This document shows positions 36,759 through 45,989 of a DNA stretch of 64,000 nucleotides, piece after piece. Each line of letters begins with the position of its first letter. The first letter of the stretch is position 1. A program made the translations under genes and the position numbers. The notes below the pieces were generated by a model. The model saw only the letters and a list, made by a program, of their open reading frames with translations, searched no databases and had not been told where the DNA came from. Source of the stretch: Sphingomonas sp. Mn802worker (GTDB lineage: Bacteria; Pseudomonadota; Alphaproteobacteria; Sphingomonadales; Sphingomonadaceae). The stretch spans positions 124,001 through 188,000 of the forward strand of contig NZ_AORY01000001.1 in the NCBI RefSeq assembly GCF_000382485.1. The letters run 5' to 3'.

Positions 36759-37463
36759 TCAAGCCGTTCGGTATCGGGCAACGCGCTCTGCGAAGCGCGT
36801 TGAAGCGAAGGAGTCCTCGAAGCTCTGGTCGTGGTCGTTCAGCAACGGGTCGCAGATCATCCGCTTCAATAGCCGAAGCGCTTCTCCGTCGTTGTCGGCG
36901 ATCTGCTCGGCGACGTGGCGCGCGTCGGCGTTCAGGTCGACCAAGCCGACGCGACATGCCTCGGCCGCGTCGATCGTCTCCGCCGTGAACAGCAGCCGGG
37001 CGGCCTGCGCCTTGCCGACACGCGCCGCTAGCCTGGCCACATCAGGCGCCGGATAGCCGATCCCAAGCCTGGCTGGCGGGATCGCGAAACGCGCCGCGGG
37101 CGTAGCGACGATCATGTCGCACGCGAGTGCCAGCGCAACGCCGGCGCCATGGCAACCGCCCTGAACGGCAGCGATCGTCGGCATCGGCAATGCGGCGATC
37201 GCCTCGATCCCGTCGCGCATCGCCATGCGGAACGCGCCACGTGCGCCAACATCGTCGGCGAGGCGCGAGAGATCGCGCAGGTCGGCGCCAGCGCAGAAGA
37301 TGCCCGGCACATCGGAGGCGAGCAGCACGACCTTTGCCTCCATCGGCACCCGTGCGACGATCGAGGCCAGGTCGAGCCACGTCGCAGTGGGCAGCGCGTT
37401 GCGCGCGCCGGCGCGATCGAGCGCAATCCGGGCGACCGTGCCCTCAATGGTCAGGCGGATCAT
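36759..37463 (-). CDS. Enoyl-CoA hydratase/isomerase (crotonase) family protein
   Basis: 234 residues with the crotonase fold. The oxyanion-hole segments IFCAGADLRDL and QGGCHGAGVALAL are present, so it should bind an acyl-CoA. The two catalytic glutamates of true hydratases seem absent: the first position falls in CHGAGV and the second in PPARLGIGYPAP. It is therefore probably an isomerase, decarboxylase or other crotonase variant, or inactive. ATG 37463 overlaps the ispE stop by 4 bp. Confidence 0.87.
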   Translation of the reverse strand: MIRLTIEGTVARIALDRAGARNALPTATWLDLASIVARVPMEAKVVLLASDVPGIFCAGADLRDLSRLADDVGARGAFRMAMRDGIEAIAALPMPTIAAVQGGCHGAGVALALACDMIVATPAARFAIPPARLGIGYPAPDVARLAARVGKAQAARLLFTAETIDAAEACRVGLVDLNADARHVAEQIADNDGEALRLLKRMICDPLLNDHDQSFEDSFASTRFAERVARYRTA

Positions 37464-38299
37464 TGCACGAAGGTCGCCAGCTGCCACCATCCCGGTGCCG
37501 CTTCCCTGATGCGCCGCGCCGCTTCGTCACGCGCGGCGAACGAGCCGAACAACGCGAAACACGTCGCACCGGAGCCGGACATGCGGGCGAGCCTGACGCC
37601 AGGCTGGCCGGCCAGCGCCGTCAACACCTCCGCGATCACCGGCGCGATTTGTTCGGCGGGTGGTTGCAGATCGTTGCGACCCGCTAGTGCGCGCTCAAGC
37701 GTGTCGCCGCGCGCGAGCGCACCACGATCCTCTTCGTCCCAGCGCGCGAACACCGCTGCGGTCGAGACTTCCACGCCCGGGTTGACCAGTAGCGCCGGCA
37801 TGTCGCCGAGCCCCTCGATCCCGGCAAGCGCGTCGCCCTTCCCGTGTCCGAGCGCTGCCTGTCCAAGGAGACAGGCAGGGACATCGGCCCCCAACGTAGC
37901 GGCAAGCGCGAACAGACGTTCGTCGGTCACCGACATGCCGTGCAGCCGCGCGAGTGCGCGCAACGTCGCAGCCGCATCGGCCGACCCACCGCCGATGCCG
38001 GATGCAACCGGCAGGTGCTTGTCGAGCGTGATCGCATGCGCCGCATCGATGCCGAAGCTGGTGCAAAAGGCGCGCTCGGCACGAGTGACGAGATTGTCCA
38101 CGCCGTTGCTCAACCCGCCGGCGAATGGTCCCGTGATCGTCAACGCGGCCGGGCCGCGCTCGACGGTGACCACGTCCCCGTCGCGCGCGAAGGCGAACAA
38201 CGTTTCGAGGTCGTGGTAGCCGTCGTCGCGGCGGCGACGGACGTGGAGCGCCAGGTTAAGTTTGGCCGGTGCCGGCTCGACGATCACCTGCTCCGACAC
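37460..38299 (-). CDS. ispE: 4-diphosphocytidyl-2-C-methyl-D-erythritol kinase
   Basis: 279-residue GHMP kinase of the MEP isoprenoid pathway. The N-terminal PAPAKLNLALHV and the ATP motif PVASGIGGGSADAAA are typical of IspE. It phosphorylates CDP-methylerythritol at the 2-OH. GTG start at 38299, 12 bp after the TPR gene stop; its own stop overlaps the crotonase gene. Confidence 0.96.
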   Translation of the reverse strand: MSEQVIVEPAPAKLNLALHVRRRRDDGYHDLETLFAFARDGDVVTVERGPAALTITGPFAGGLSNGVDNLVTRAERAFCTSFGIDAAHAITLDKHLPVASGIGGGSADAAATLRALARLHGMSVTDERLFALAATLGADVPACLLGQAALGHGKGDALAGIEGLGDMPALLVNPGVEVSTAAVFARWDEEDRGALARGDTLERALAGRNDLQPPAEQIAPVIAEVLTALAGQPGVRLARMSGSGATCFALFGSFAARDEAARRIREAAPGWWQLATFVQ

Positions 38300-38311
38300 G
38301 GCCGTTCCTTT

Positions 38312-40003
38312 TCATAACCCGTTGGCGATCTTGCCCGACAGCCGCTGCGCGATGTTGGGCGTCTCCGCCGTAGCGCGGGCGGCGGTCCAGGCATAGCGCG
38401 CCTCGTAACGGCGCCCGACTCGCCAATAGATGTCGCCGAGATGCTCGCCAATCTCTGCGTTGTTCGGGTCGGCCGCGACGGCGCGTTGGACGAGCGGCAA
38501 CGCGCGCGGAACATCACCGCGGCGGAACAACGCCCAGCCGAGCGAGTCGGTGATCGCCGCATCGGTCGGCTCAGCCCTCGCCGCACGCTCCAACATCGCC
38601 TGCGCCTCCGGCATCCGCTCACCATGCTCGATCAGCGCATAGCCGAGGTAATTGAGAACCAGCGGCTGATCGGGCGCACGCGCATAGGCCTGTTCAAGCG
38701 CGCCGCGTGCCGCCGGCCAATCGCCGCCGCGATCAAGCGCGGCACCATATTGCAGCCAGTCGGTCCAGTCTGCCCCGGCGCGCTCGGCCAAGCGGCGGTA
38801 GAGCGGCGCAGCGTCACCGGGCCGATCGAGCCGCAGGTACAGGTCGGCGAGCCGTTGGACATCGGCCGGGTCGGCGGCGCGCGCTGCGGCGAGTGGCTGG
38901 GCAAGACGCAAGGCTTCCTGCGTCCGGCCGGCATCGGCAAGAATCTGTACACGTCCCGCCATCGCCTGCGTCGCGTGGATGCCGCGTGCATCGACCTGGT
39001 CGAGCACCGCGAGTGCGCGGTCAGTCGCGCCGTCCTTCGACAAGGCGCCTGCGAGCAACAATCGCGCGCGGTCGTCGCCGGGATCGGCGCGCAGCGCGGA
39101 CTGAACGAGCGTATAGCTGAGACCGGTCGGGTTGCCGAGCGCGAGGTCTGACGCGACGCGGGTCAGCAGCCATGAAAGGCCGAAGGCGAGACCCGGCTCG
39201 ATCCGCGCGCGCGGCCGCTCGCGCAAGGCGACCACTGGCGGCGCGTCGCCGATGAGCAGGGCACGCGCGAGGTTGCGGTCACCGCGCGCGATCAGCAGCC
39301 GTGCGGCGGCGATGCGGGTATCGGTACTCGACTGATCGTTGCCGAGCAGCGGACGCAGCGCCGCCACGCCCTCCTCGCTGCGGCCCTGCGCGAGCAGAAG
39401 CAGCGCGCGCGTTTCCGAGACGAAGCGGCGGGCCACCGCGTCGCCGGGCTGGACGGCGAGCGCGGCCGTGGGATCGCCCTTCCACTCGAGCGCCGCCCAA
39501 GCATGCAGCGGTGCCGACAGGATCTTAAGCGGCGTCGCTTCTAGCGCCGTCAGCGCGCGATCGGCCGCGGCGCGATCATTGGCGCGCGCGGCTGCGGCGA
39601 GTGCAAGCAGCGGCGCGTCGCTCGGCAGCACGCCCTTGCGGGCCAGCACCGCGGCGGCGCGGTCCGCAAGCGCGTAATCGCCCGCGCGGACTGCCTCACG
39701 ATAGGCGTGGATTGCGACGACCGGGTCGTTGGATGACGCGCCCAGCGCAGCATCATAGTCGCTCGCGGCCAGAGCGACCTGCCCGTCCGCATCGGCCACT
39801 CTGGCGCGCAGATAGGCTGCGACCTCGGGTTCGGCAACGCTTCTGTCAGCGCGATCGACGGCGGCGGTGTCGGCGACGTTGGTCTGCGCCAACGCTGGCG
39901 TACCGAGAAGCAATCCCGTCAAGAACAAGAGGCTCGCCGTCGCAGGATGGCGGCGGCGAGCGGATCGGGCAAAGTCACATGTTCGGGTAATTGGGTCCAC
40001 CAC
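38312..40003 (-). CDS. Exported tetratricopeptide-repeat protein
   Basis: 563 residues with a signal peptide after a basic segment (LLFLTGLLLGTPALAQ, ends near residue 40) and many TPR units through the rest, clearest in the C-terminal half (YLRLDRPGDAAPLYRRLAE, LNYLGYALIEHGERMPEAQ, GDIYWRVGRRYEARYAW). TPRs mediate protein binding in the periplasm or at the outer membrane. Starts at GTG 40003 or GTG 40000, with a GAAGG site just upstream. It overlaps the ETF-QO end by 29 bp. Confidence 0.85.
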   Translation of the reverse strand: MVDPITRTCDFARSARRRHPATASLLFLTGLLLGTPALAQTNVADTAAVDRADRSVAEPEVAAYLRARVADADGQVALAASDYDAALGASSNDPVVAIHAYREAVRAGDYALADRAAAVLARKGVLPSDAPLLALAAAARANDRAAADRALTALEATPLKILSAPLHAWAALEWKGDPTAALAVQPGDAVARRFVSETRALLLLAQGRSEEGVAALRPLLGNDQSSTDTRIAAARLLIARGDRNLARALLIGDAPPVVALRERPRARIEPGLAFGLSWLLTRVASDLALGNPTGLSYTLVQSALRADPGDDRARLLLAGALSKDGATDRALAVLDQVDARGIHATQAMAGRVQILADAGRTQEALRLAQPLAAARAADPADVQRLADLYLRLDRPGDAAPLYRRLAERAGADWTDWLQYGAALDRGGDWPAARGALEQAYARAPDQPLVLNYLGYALIEHGERMPEAQAMLERAARAEPTDAAITDSLGWALFRRGDVPRALPLVQRAVAADPNNAEIGEHLGDIYWRVGRRYEARYAWTAARATAETPNIAQRLSGKIANGL

Positions 40004-41636
40004 CGCCTTCGGGCACGACCCAGTTGATGTTCTGCGTCGGGTCCTTGATGTCGCACGTCTTACAGTGGACGCAGTTCTGCGCGTTGATCACCAGACGGGG
40101 ATCGTACGTGTCTTCGCCCACGATCTCGTAAACGCCCGCCGGGCAATAACGCTGCGCCGGCTCGTCGTAGAGCGGCAGATTGTGCGCGACCGGCACCGAC
40201 GCGTCCTTGAGCGTCAGGTGGACGGGCTGATCCTCCTCGTGGTTGGTGTTCGACAGGAATACGGAGGACAACTTGTCGAAGGTCAGCACGCCGTCGGGCT
40301 TCGGGTATTCGACCTTCTTCACCATGTCCTTGCGCCACAAGGTTTCGTTGTCCGGATGATGGTGCAGCGTGAACGGCATCTTGAGCCCGAGATATTCGGA
40401 CCACATCGTGATGCCGGCGAGACCCGAGCCCATGAAGTCGCCGAACTTCTTTACCAGCGGCACGACGTTGCGGACGATCGACAACTCCTTCTTGACCCAG
40501 CTATGCTCGAACGCCTCTGGATAGGCGGTCAGCTCGTCGCCCGAGCGCTGCGACAGGATCGCCTCGACCGCGGCCTCCGCCGCCATCGTGCCCGACTTCA
40601 TCGCGGTATGCGTGCCCTTGATCCGCGGCACGTTGAGGAAGCCTGCGCTATCCCCGATCAGCGCGCCGCCGGGGAAGACGAGCTTGGGGATCGATTGCAA
40701 GCCGCCGTCCGAAATCGCGCGCGCGCCGTAGCTGACGCGCTTTCCACCCTTCAGAAGTGCTGCGACCTCGGGATGCGTCTTCCACTTCTGCATCTCCTGG
40801 AACGGCGACACATAAGGGTTGGTGTAGTTGAGCCAGGTGACGAAGCCGATTGAGACCTGCCCGTTCGCCTGATGATAGATCCAGCCGCCGCCGTTCGAAC
40901 CATCGGTTTCGCTCAGCGGCCAGCCCTGCGTATGGATGACCTTGCCCGGCGTGTGAAGCTCAGGGTCGATGTCCCATAGTTCCTTGACGCCCAGACCATA
41001 GACCTGCGGATCGCAATTGGCGCGCAGGTCGAAAATGCGCATCAGTTCCTTTGACAGGTGACCGCGGCATCCTTCAGAAAAGAAGGTGTATTTCGCGTGC
41101 AGCTCCAGTCCCGGCTGGTAGTCGCCCTTGTGCGTGCCGTCCCGCGCGACGCCCATGTCGCCGGTCGCGACGCCCTTAACGCTGCCGTCTTCGTTGAATA
41201 GCACCTCGGCGGCGGCAAAGCCGGGAAAAATTTCCACGCCGAGTTCCTCGGCCTTGCCCGCGAGCCAGCGGCAAAGGTTCGCCAGGCTGCCGGTATAAGT
41301 GCCCTTGTTGTGGAGGAACGGCGGGGTCCACAGGTGCGGCAGGTTGACCTTCTTGTTCTTGGTCAGCACCCAATGGATGTTCTCGGTCACGGGCACTTCG
41401 GCCAGCGGGCAGCCGTCCTCGCGCCAATCGGGTAGGAATTCGTCGAGCGTGCGCGGATCGATCACCGCGCCCGACAGGATGTGCGCGCCCACTTCCGAGC
41501 CCTTTTCGAGCACGCAGACCGAGATGTCGGCTTCCTTTTCGGCGGCGAGTTGTTTGATGCGGATCGCCGCCGACAGCCCGGCTGGGCCGGCGCCGACGAT
41601 CACCACGTCGTACGGCATCGATTCGCGATCGCTCAC
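39975..41636 (-). CDS. Electron transfer flavoprotein-ubiquinone oxidoreductase
   Basis: About 553 residues. N-terminal FAD site VVIVGAGPAGLSAAI, the ETF-QO core and a C-terminal 4Fe-4S domain with NCVHCKTCDIKDP plus an earlier Cys (RYCPAG). It passes electrons from ETF (fatty-acid and amino-acid oxidation) to ubiquinone at the inner membrane. GTG 41636 is preferred because a GAGGAGA site lies 8 nt upstream; ATG 41618 is possible. etfA/etfB are not in the window. Confidence 0.96.
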   Translation of the reverse strand: MSDRESMPYDVVIVGAGPAGLSAAIRIKQLAAEKEADISVCVLEKGSEVGAHILSGAVIDPRTLDEFLPDWREDGCPLAEVPVTENIHWVLTKNKKVNLPHLWTPPFLHNKGTYTGSLANLCRWLAGKAEELGVEIFPGFAAAEVLFNEDGSVKGVATGDMGVARDGTHKGDYQPGLELHAKYTFFSEGCRGHLSKELMRIFDLRANCDPQVYGLGVKELWDIDPELHTPGKVIHTQGWPLSETDGSNGGGWIYHQANGQVSIGFVTWLNYTNPYVSPFQEMQKWKTHPEVAALLKGGKRVSYGARAISDGGLQSIPKLVFPGGALIGDSAGFLNVPRIKGTHTAMKSGTMAAEAAVEAILSQRSGDELTAYPEAFEHSWVKKELSIVRNVVPLVKKFGDFMGSGLAGITMWSEYLGLKMPFTLHHHPDNETLWRKDMVKKVEYPKPDGVLTFDKLSSVFLSNTNHEEDQPVHLTLKDASVPVAHNLPLYDEPAQRYCPAGVYEIVGEDTYDPRLVINAQNCVHCKTCDIKDPTQNINWVVPEGGGGPNYPNM

Positions 41637-41767
41637 TTCACACTCTCCTCTGGCCGCCCCGCTGGCGCGGGCACGCACTCCTCATCGCACCGCAGCACCA
41701 TCCTGGCCATGCTGCGGTGCCAGCAACTTGACCTTCGCGTCAACCACGCATCCTATGCGCAGCAAGC

Positions 41768-42535
41768 ATGGGGGCAGATCAGCACATCGACTGGGCCAGT
41801 GAGAACTGGACCGACTATGCGGCGAGCGCGCTTGAGTGGTGGCGCGACGCCGGGGTCGACGTGGTGGTGGGTGACGAACCCGTCAACTGGTTGAACCGGA
41901 ACAATTTTGCCGCACCCGACGACGTCTCGCCACCGCCGGCCGAGCGGGTCAGCCACGCGTCACCGGCGATAATTGCATCCGGAGCGCTCCCGGTGACGCT
42001 GGCCGACTTCGTGACATGGCGCGCAGGAAAGGACGCGCCCGACGCAGCATGGTCGGGCGAGCCGATCGGGACGACCGGGCCGGCCGACGCGGCGCTGATG
42101 GTGCTGGTCGATTGCCCTGAGCGTGATGATCGCGACCAGTTGCTTGGCGGAGCGACAGGCAGGCTGTTCGACAACATGCTGCACGCGATAGGGCTGACGC
42201 GCAACGCGGTGCTGCTCGCCTCCGTCTGCGTTCGTCGGCCGACGATCGGTCGCGTGCCGCGCGACCTGGAGCAGCGGCTCGGCGAGGTGACGCGCCACCA
42301 TCTGTCGCTCGCGGCGCCCAAGCACCTGCTCGTGCTTGGTGATGCGGCGACCCGTGCCGTTCTGGCGACGAACGTCGCAGGCGCGCGCGAGCGTTTGCAT
42401 GCCTTTAACCATAAGGATGGCACCAGCACGCGTGTCGTTGCGAGCCATCACCCCCGCGTCCTGCTGGACCGGCCGGCGTGCAAGGCGGAAGCGTGGAAGG
42501 ATCTGATCTTGCTGAACGAGGGACTTCAGAAGTGA
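41768..42535 (+). CDS. Uracil-DNA glycosylase superfamily protein, degenerate motifs
   Basis: 255 residues. The C-terminal ~170 residues follow the family 4 UDG pattern (GRLFDNMLHAIGL, LASVCVRRP, LLVLGDAATRAVL and the late SHHPRVLL). Against the family, the usual motif A GEAPG is VDCPE, and the four Fe-S cysteines of family 4 enzymes are missing. It may be a divergent glycosylase or a non-catalytic relative. Its stop overlaps the GTG of the transglycosylase gene. It is divergent from ETF-QO. Confidence 0.8.
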   Translation: MGADQHIDWASENWTDYAASALEWWRDAGVDVVVGDEPVNWLNRNNFAAPDDVSPPPAERVSHASPAIIASGALPVTLADFVTWRAGKDAPDAAWSGEPIGTTGPADAALMVLVDCPERDDRDQLLGGATGRLFDNMLHAIGLTRNAVLLASVCVRRPTIGRVPRDLEQRLGEVTRHHLSLAAPKHLLVLGDAATRAVLATNVAGARERLHAFNHKDGTSTRVVASHHPRVLLDRPACKAEAWKDLILLNEGLQK

Positions 42536-44328
42536 GAACGGGGTTGAAGCGCGCGTTGGCCGGCGCGGCCTATGGTTTGTGCGCGCTGGTATCGCCTGCC
42601 TTGGCCGCGGCTGCACCGCCCGCCCGTACCGCCGGCATCCCGCAGCAACTGACGCCCGAACAGCGCAACGGCTACCGTGCCGTGTTCGCCGCGATCAACG
42701 ACAGCCGCTGGAGCGACGCGCAAATCGCGCTCGACAGCATGGCGCAAGGTCCGCTCCACGCCTATGCGCGCGCCGAGCTCTACACGGCGAAGGGCAGCCC
42801 CAAGGTCGAAGCCGACGCGCTGCTCAAGCTCATCAATGAAGCGCCCGAACTGCCGCAGGCCGACCAGCTCGAGCGGATCGCGAAGCTTCGCGGCGTCACC
42901 GAGCTGCCGCCGCTTCCCGTGCAGCAGCGGCTGATCTGGAACGATGGCGCTCCTATCCGCGCCCGCGCGAAGGCGACCAGGAGCGACCTGATCGCCGCCG
43001 ATTTGGCGACCAGGATGCAGCCGTTCATCAAGGCCGATCTGGGCACCGAGGCCGAGGCGCTGCTCGACCAAACGCAAGGGCTCTCGCCCGAGGCGCAGAC
43101 CGAGTGGCAGGCGCGCATCGCGTGGATCTACTTCCTCCAGGGTCTCGACACCCAGGCGCGCGCGCTGGCGGCGAAGGCGGAGAGCGGCGCGGGCGACTGG
43201 ACGATCCAGGCACGCTGGACCGGCGCGCTCGCGGCGTGGCGACAAAAGGATTGCAGCGCGACGAGCCCCGCGTTCGAGAATGTCGCCGCGCGCGCGCCCG
43301 ACACCGACCTGCGCGCGACCGCACTTTACTGGGCTGCACGAGCCGACATGATGTGCGGCCGCCCCGACAAAGTTGAGGCGCGGCTGAAACAGGCATCGCA
43401 GTTCGGTGAGACCTTCTACGGCCTGCTCGCGCGACAGGCGCTGGGGATCGATCTTGCCAAGTCACGCCCGCAGCGGGTGACCGACGACTGGGCCGCGCTC
43501 GAACGCCGCCCTAATGTCCGCGTCGCCGCGGCGCTGGTCGAGATCGGTGAGGATGACGAGGCCGACACCGTTCTGCGTCAGCAGGCGCGGATCGGCTCCC
43601 CGGCTGAATTCGCCAGCCTGACGCGGCTGGCCGAGCAGCTCGATCTCGCCTCAACGACCGTATGGCTGGCGCACAACATGCCGCAAGGAGTCACAGCGCT
43701 CGCCGAGGCGCGTTATCCACAGCCAAGCTGGACGCCCGACAGCGGCTGGCGCATCGACAAGGCGCTGGTCTACGCGCACGCGCTGCAGGAATCGGGGTTC
43801 CGCACCAGGGTAAAAAGCCCGGCCGGCGCCTACGGCCTGATGCAGATCATGCCTGCGGCCGCGACCGACTATATGCGCGAACGCGGCACCACAGTTGATC
43901 AGGCTGCGCTGACCCGCCCCTCGACCAACATTGACATCGGCCAGCGCCACATCGAGCGGCTGCGCGACATGGGCATGACCGGCGGACTGCTCCCGAAGGT
44001 GATCGCGGCGTATAACGCCGGGCCGCAGCACGTCGGTGAGTGGAACGGCATCGTCCGCGACGGCGGTGACCCGCTGCTCTACATCGAGAGCATCCCTTAT
44101 TGGGAGACGCGCGGCTATGTCGTGACGGTGCTGCGCAATTATTGGATGTACGAGGCGCAGGGCGGCAAGGCGGCGTCGCCGAGCCGGTCCGCGCTGGCGC
44201 AGGGCATGTGGCCGCGCTTCCCCGGCTTGCCGGGCGCGACGGCAGTGCGGATGAACGCGCAGGCGCCCGCCACCGCGATCGCGATCAACGCCACGGTCGG
44301 TCCCGCCTCCTCGACCCGCGCCGACTAA
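42532..44328 (+). CDS. Lytic murein transglycosylase (second Slt-like)
   Basis: 598 residues with a signal peptide ([19 protein letters not shown]), an alpha-superhelical region (~45-400) and a C-terminal SLT domain (~430-560) with catalytic Glu in [20 protein letters not shown] and [13 protein letters not shown]. It degrades glycan strands of peptidoglycan. The GTG start at 42532 overlaps the stop of the UDG-like gene; an upstream extension of the frame only mirrors that gene. Confidence 0.93.
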   Translation: MRTGLKRALAGAAYGLCALVSPALAAAAPPARTAGIPQQLTPEQRNGYRAVFAAINDSRWSDAQIALDSMAQGPLHAYARAELYTAKGSPKVEADALLKLINEAPELPQADQLERIAKLRGVTELPPLPVQQRLIWNDGAPIRARAKATRSDLIAADLATRMQPFIKADLGTEAEALLDQTQGLSPEAQTEWQARIAWIYFLQGLDTQARALAAKAESGAGDWTIQARWTGALAAWRQKDCSATSPAFENVAARAPDTDLRATALYWAARADMMCGRPDKVEARLKQASQFGETFYGLLARQALGIDLAKSRPQRVTDDWAALERRPNVRVAAALVEIGEDDEADTVLRQQARIGSPAEFASLTRLAEQLDLASTTVWLAHNMPQGVTALAEARYPQPSWTPDSGWRIDKALVYAHALQESGFRTRVKSPAGAYGLMQIMPAAATDYMRERGTTVDQAALTRPSTNIDIGQRHIERLRDMGMTGGLLPKVIAAYNAGPQHVGEWNGIVRDGGDPLLYIESIPYWETRGYVVTVLRNYWMYEAQGGKAASPSRSALAQGMWPRFPGLPGATAVRMNAQAPATAIAINATVGPASSTRAD

Positions 44329-44332
44329 CCCG

Positions 44333-44860
44333 GTGGCGATCGACGAAACGCGCACCTTCCTTCCGGTGCGGATCGCGGTGCTGACGGTTTCCGATACACG
44401 CGGGCTTGCCGAAGATCGTTCGGGTGACACGTTAGTGGCGCGGGCAGAGGCAGCGGGGCATGTCCTTGCCGACCGTGTGATCCTGCGCGACGACGCCGAC
44501 GCGATCGTCGCGCAGCTGAACCGTTGGATCGATGACACACAGGTCGATTGCGTCATCACCACGGGCGGCACTGGGGTGACCGGGCGCGACGTGACGCCCG
44601 AAGCGGTCGAGCACGTCGCGGACAAGATGATTCCCGGTTTCGGCGAACTGTTCCGCTGGCTGTCATACCAGTCGATCGGCACGTCGACCGTGCAGAGCCG
44701 CGCCTGCGCCTGCGTCGCGCGCGGCACCTACATCTTCGCGCTGCCGGGCTCGACCGGCGCGGTGAAGGACGCGTGGGACGGCATCCTCAAGGACCAGCTC
44801 GACAGCCGCCATCGACCCTGCAACTTCGTCGAATTGATGCCGCGCCTGCTGGAACGCTAA
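44333..44860 (+). CDS. moaB: Molybdenum cofactor biosynthesis protein MoaB
   Basis: 175 residues with the MoaB/Mog fold: [18 protein letters not shown], the molybdopterin-binding [17 protein letters not shown] and [13 protein letters not shown]. It adenylylates molybdopterin or assists that step. The GTG start lies 4 bp after the transglycosylase stop. No other moa/moe gene is in the window. Confidence 0.94.
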   Translation: MAIDETRTFLPVRIAVLTVSDTRGLAEDRSGDTLVARAEAAGHVLADRVILRDDADAIVAQLNRWIDDTQVDCVITTGGTGVTGRDVTPEAVEHVADKMIPGFGELFRWLSYQSIGTSTVQSRACACVARGTYIFALPGSTGAVKDAWDGILKDQLDSRHRPCNFVELMPRLLER

Positions 44861-44867
44861 AACGTTC

Positions 44868-44882
44868 GTTCTTGCTATGTTC
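44868..44882 (+). promoter_or_regulatory. LexA (SOS) box before the radical SAM gene
   Basis: GTTC-N7-GTTC (44868-44871 and 44879-44882), 24 bp before the ATG at 44907 and right after the moaB stop. It is the same pattern as the recA box in this window. The position, between gene and promoter, fits repression by LexA. Confidence 0.7.
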
Positions 44883-44906
44883 TCAACACTGCCGTAGTTT
44901 TGAGGC

Positions 44907-45989
44907 ATGGCGGCGGAGAAGAAACGGGCGACCAGAGGCGCGACGCTGAACGCGGAGAGCCGCCGCTTCAACCTTCCGCAAACCGAGGTCGACGGCGACT
45001 GGCTCGACGCGCGGGAGGTAATCGACGGCGCGTCGGCTCCGCTACGTACAACCGTGACGATCGAGCATCCACGCACGATCATCTCACGCAACACCTCGCC
45101 CGACGTACCTTTCGACCGCTCGATCAACGCCTATCGTGGATGCGAACACGGCTGCATCTACTGTTTCGCGCGGCCGAGCCACGCCTTTCACAACCTGTCG
45201 CCCGGCCTCGATTTCGAAACCAAGTTGTTCGCCAAGCCCGACGCAGCCGAACTCCTCAAGACTGAACTTCGCAAGCCCGGCTATAGCTGCGCGCCGATCG
45301 CGATCGGGACCAACACCGACCCGTACCAGCCGATCGAGCGCGACTGGCAGATCACGCGCGCGCTGCTGGAGGTGCTCGCCGCCTGCGATCATCCGGTCGT
45401 GATCACGACCAAGTCCGATCGTGTCGTGCGCGACCTCGATGTTCTCGCCGCGATGGCGGAAAAGTGGCAAGCAGCCGTCGCGATCTCGATCACCTCGCTC
45501 GATCCGAGTGTCGCAATGACGATCGAGCCGCGGGCTCCCACCCCCAAGCGACGGCTAACGGCGGTCAGAAGGCTCGCAGATGCAGGCGTGCCGACCTACG
45601 TCAACATGGCGCCGGTGATCCCGGCGGTCACCGATCACGAGGTCGAGGCGGTCGTCGCGGCAGCGGCCGACGCGGGCGCGCTCGGTGTATCGTACATCCC
45701 CGTGCGCCTGCCGTGGGAGGTCGCACCCCTGTTCCGCGCCTGGCTCGACGCGCACTTCCCCGATCGCGCGGGCAAGGTGATGGCGACGATCCAGAGCTTG
45801 CGCGGCGGGCGTGACAACGATGCGGGGTTCTTTACGCGAATGCGCGGGCAAGGCGTATGGGCCGACCTGCTACGCACGCGCTTCCGCATTGCACGCGCGA
45901 AGCACGGCTTTTCCGACGATCGCCGCCGGCTGAACCTCGATTGCTCGCGCTTTCGCCCACCGCCGGGCGCGCAGGGCGAGTTGTTCTAG
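44907..45989 (+). CDS. PA0069/Rv2578c-type radical SAM protein
   Basis: 360 residues. The radical SAM motif is CEHGCIYC (Cys-X3-Cys-X2-Cys), followed by family-typical ARPSHAFHNLSPGLDFETK and the SAM-site NTDPYQPIER. It is related in layout to spore photoproduct lyase-like proteins; the reaction is not established. A LexA box sits 24 bp upstream, which points to a role after DNA damage. The 3' end overlaps the convergent dnaE end by 4 bp. Confidence 0.9.
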   Translation: MAAEKKRATRGATLNAESRRFNLPQTEVDGDWLDAREVIDGASAPLRTTVTIEHPRTIISRNTSPDVPFDRSINAYRGCEHGCIYCFARPSHAFHNLSPGLDFETKLFAKPDAAELLKTELRKPGYSCAPIAIGTNTDPYQPIERDWQITRALLEVLAACDHPVVITTKSDRVVRDLDVLAAMAEKWQAAVAISITSLDPSVAMTIEPRAPTPKRRLTAVRRLADAGVPTYVNMAPVIPAVTDHEVEAVVAAAADAGALGVSYIPVRLPWEVAPLFRAWLDAHFPDRAGKVMATIQSLRGGRDNDAGFFTRMRGQGVWADLLRTRFRIARAKHGFSDDRRRLNLDCSRFRPPPGAQGELF

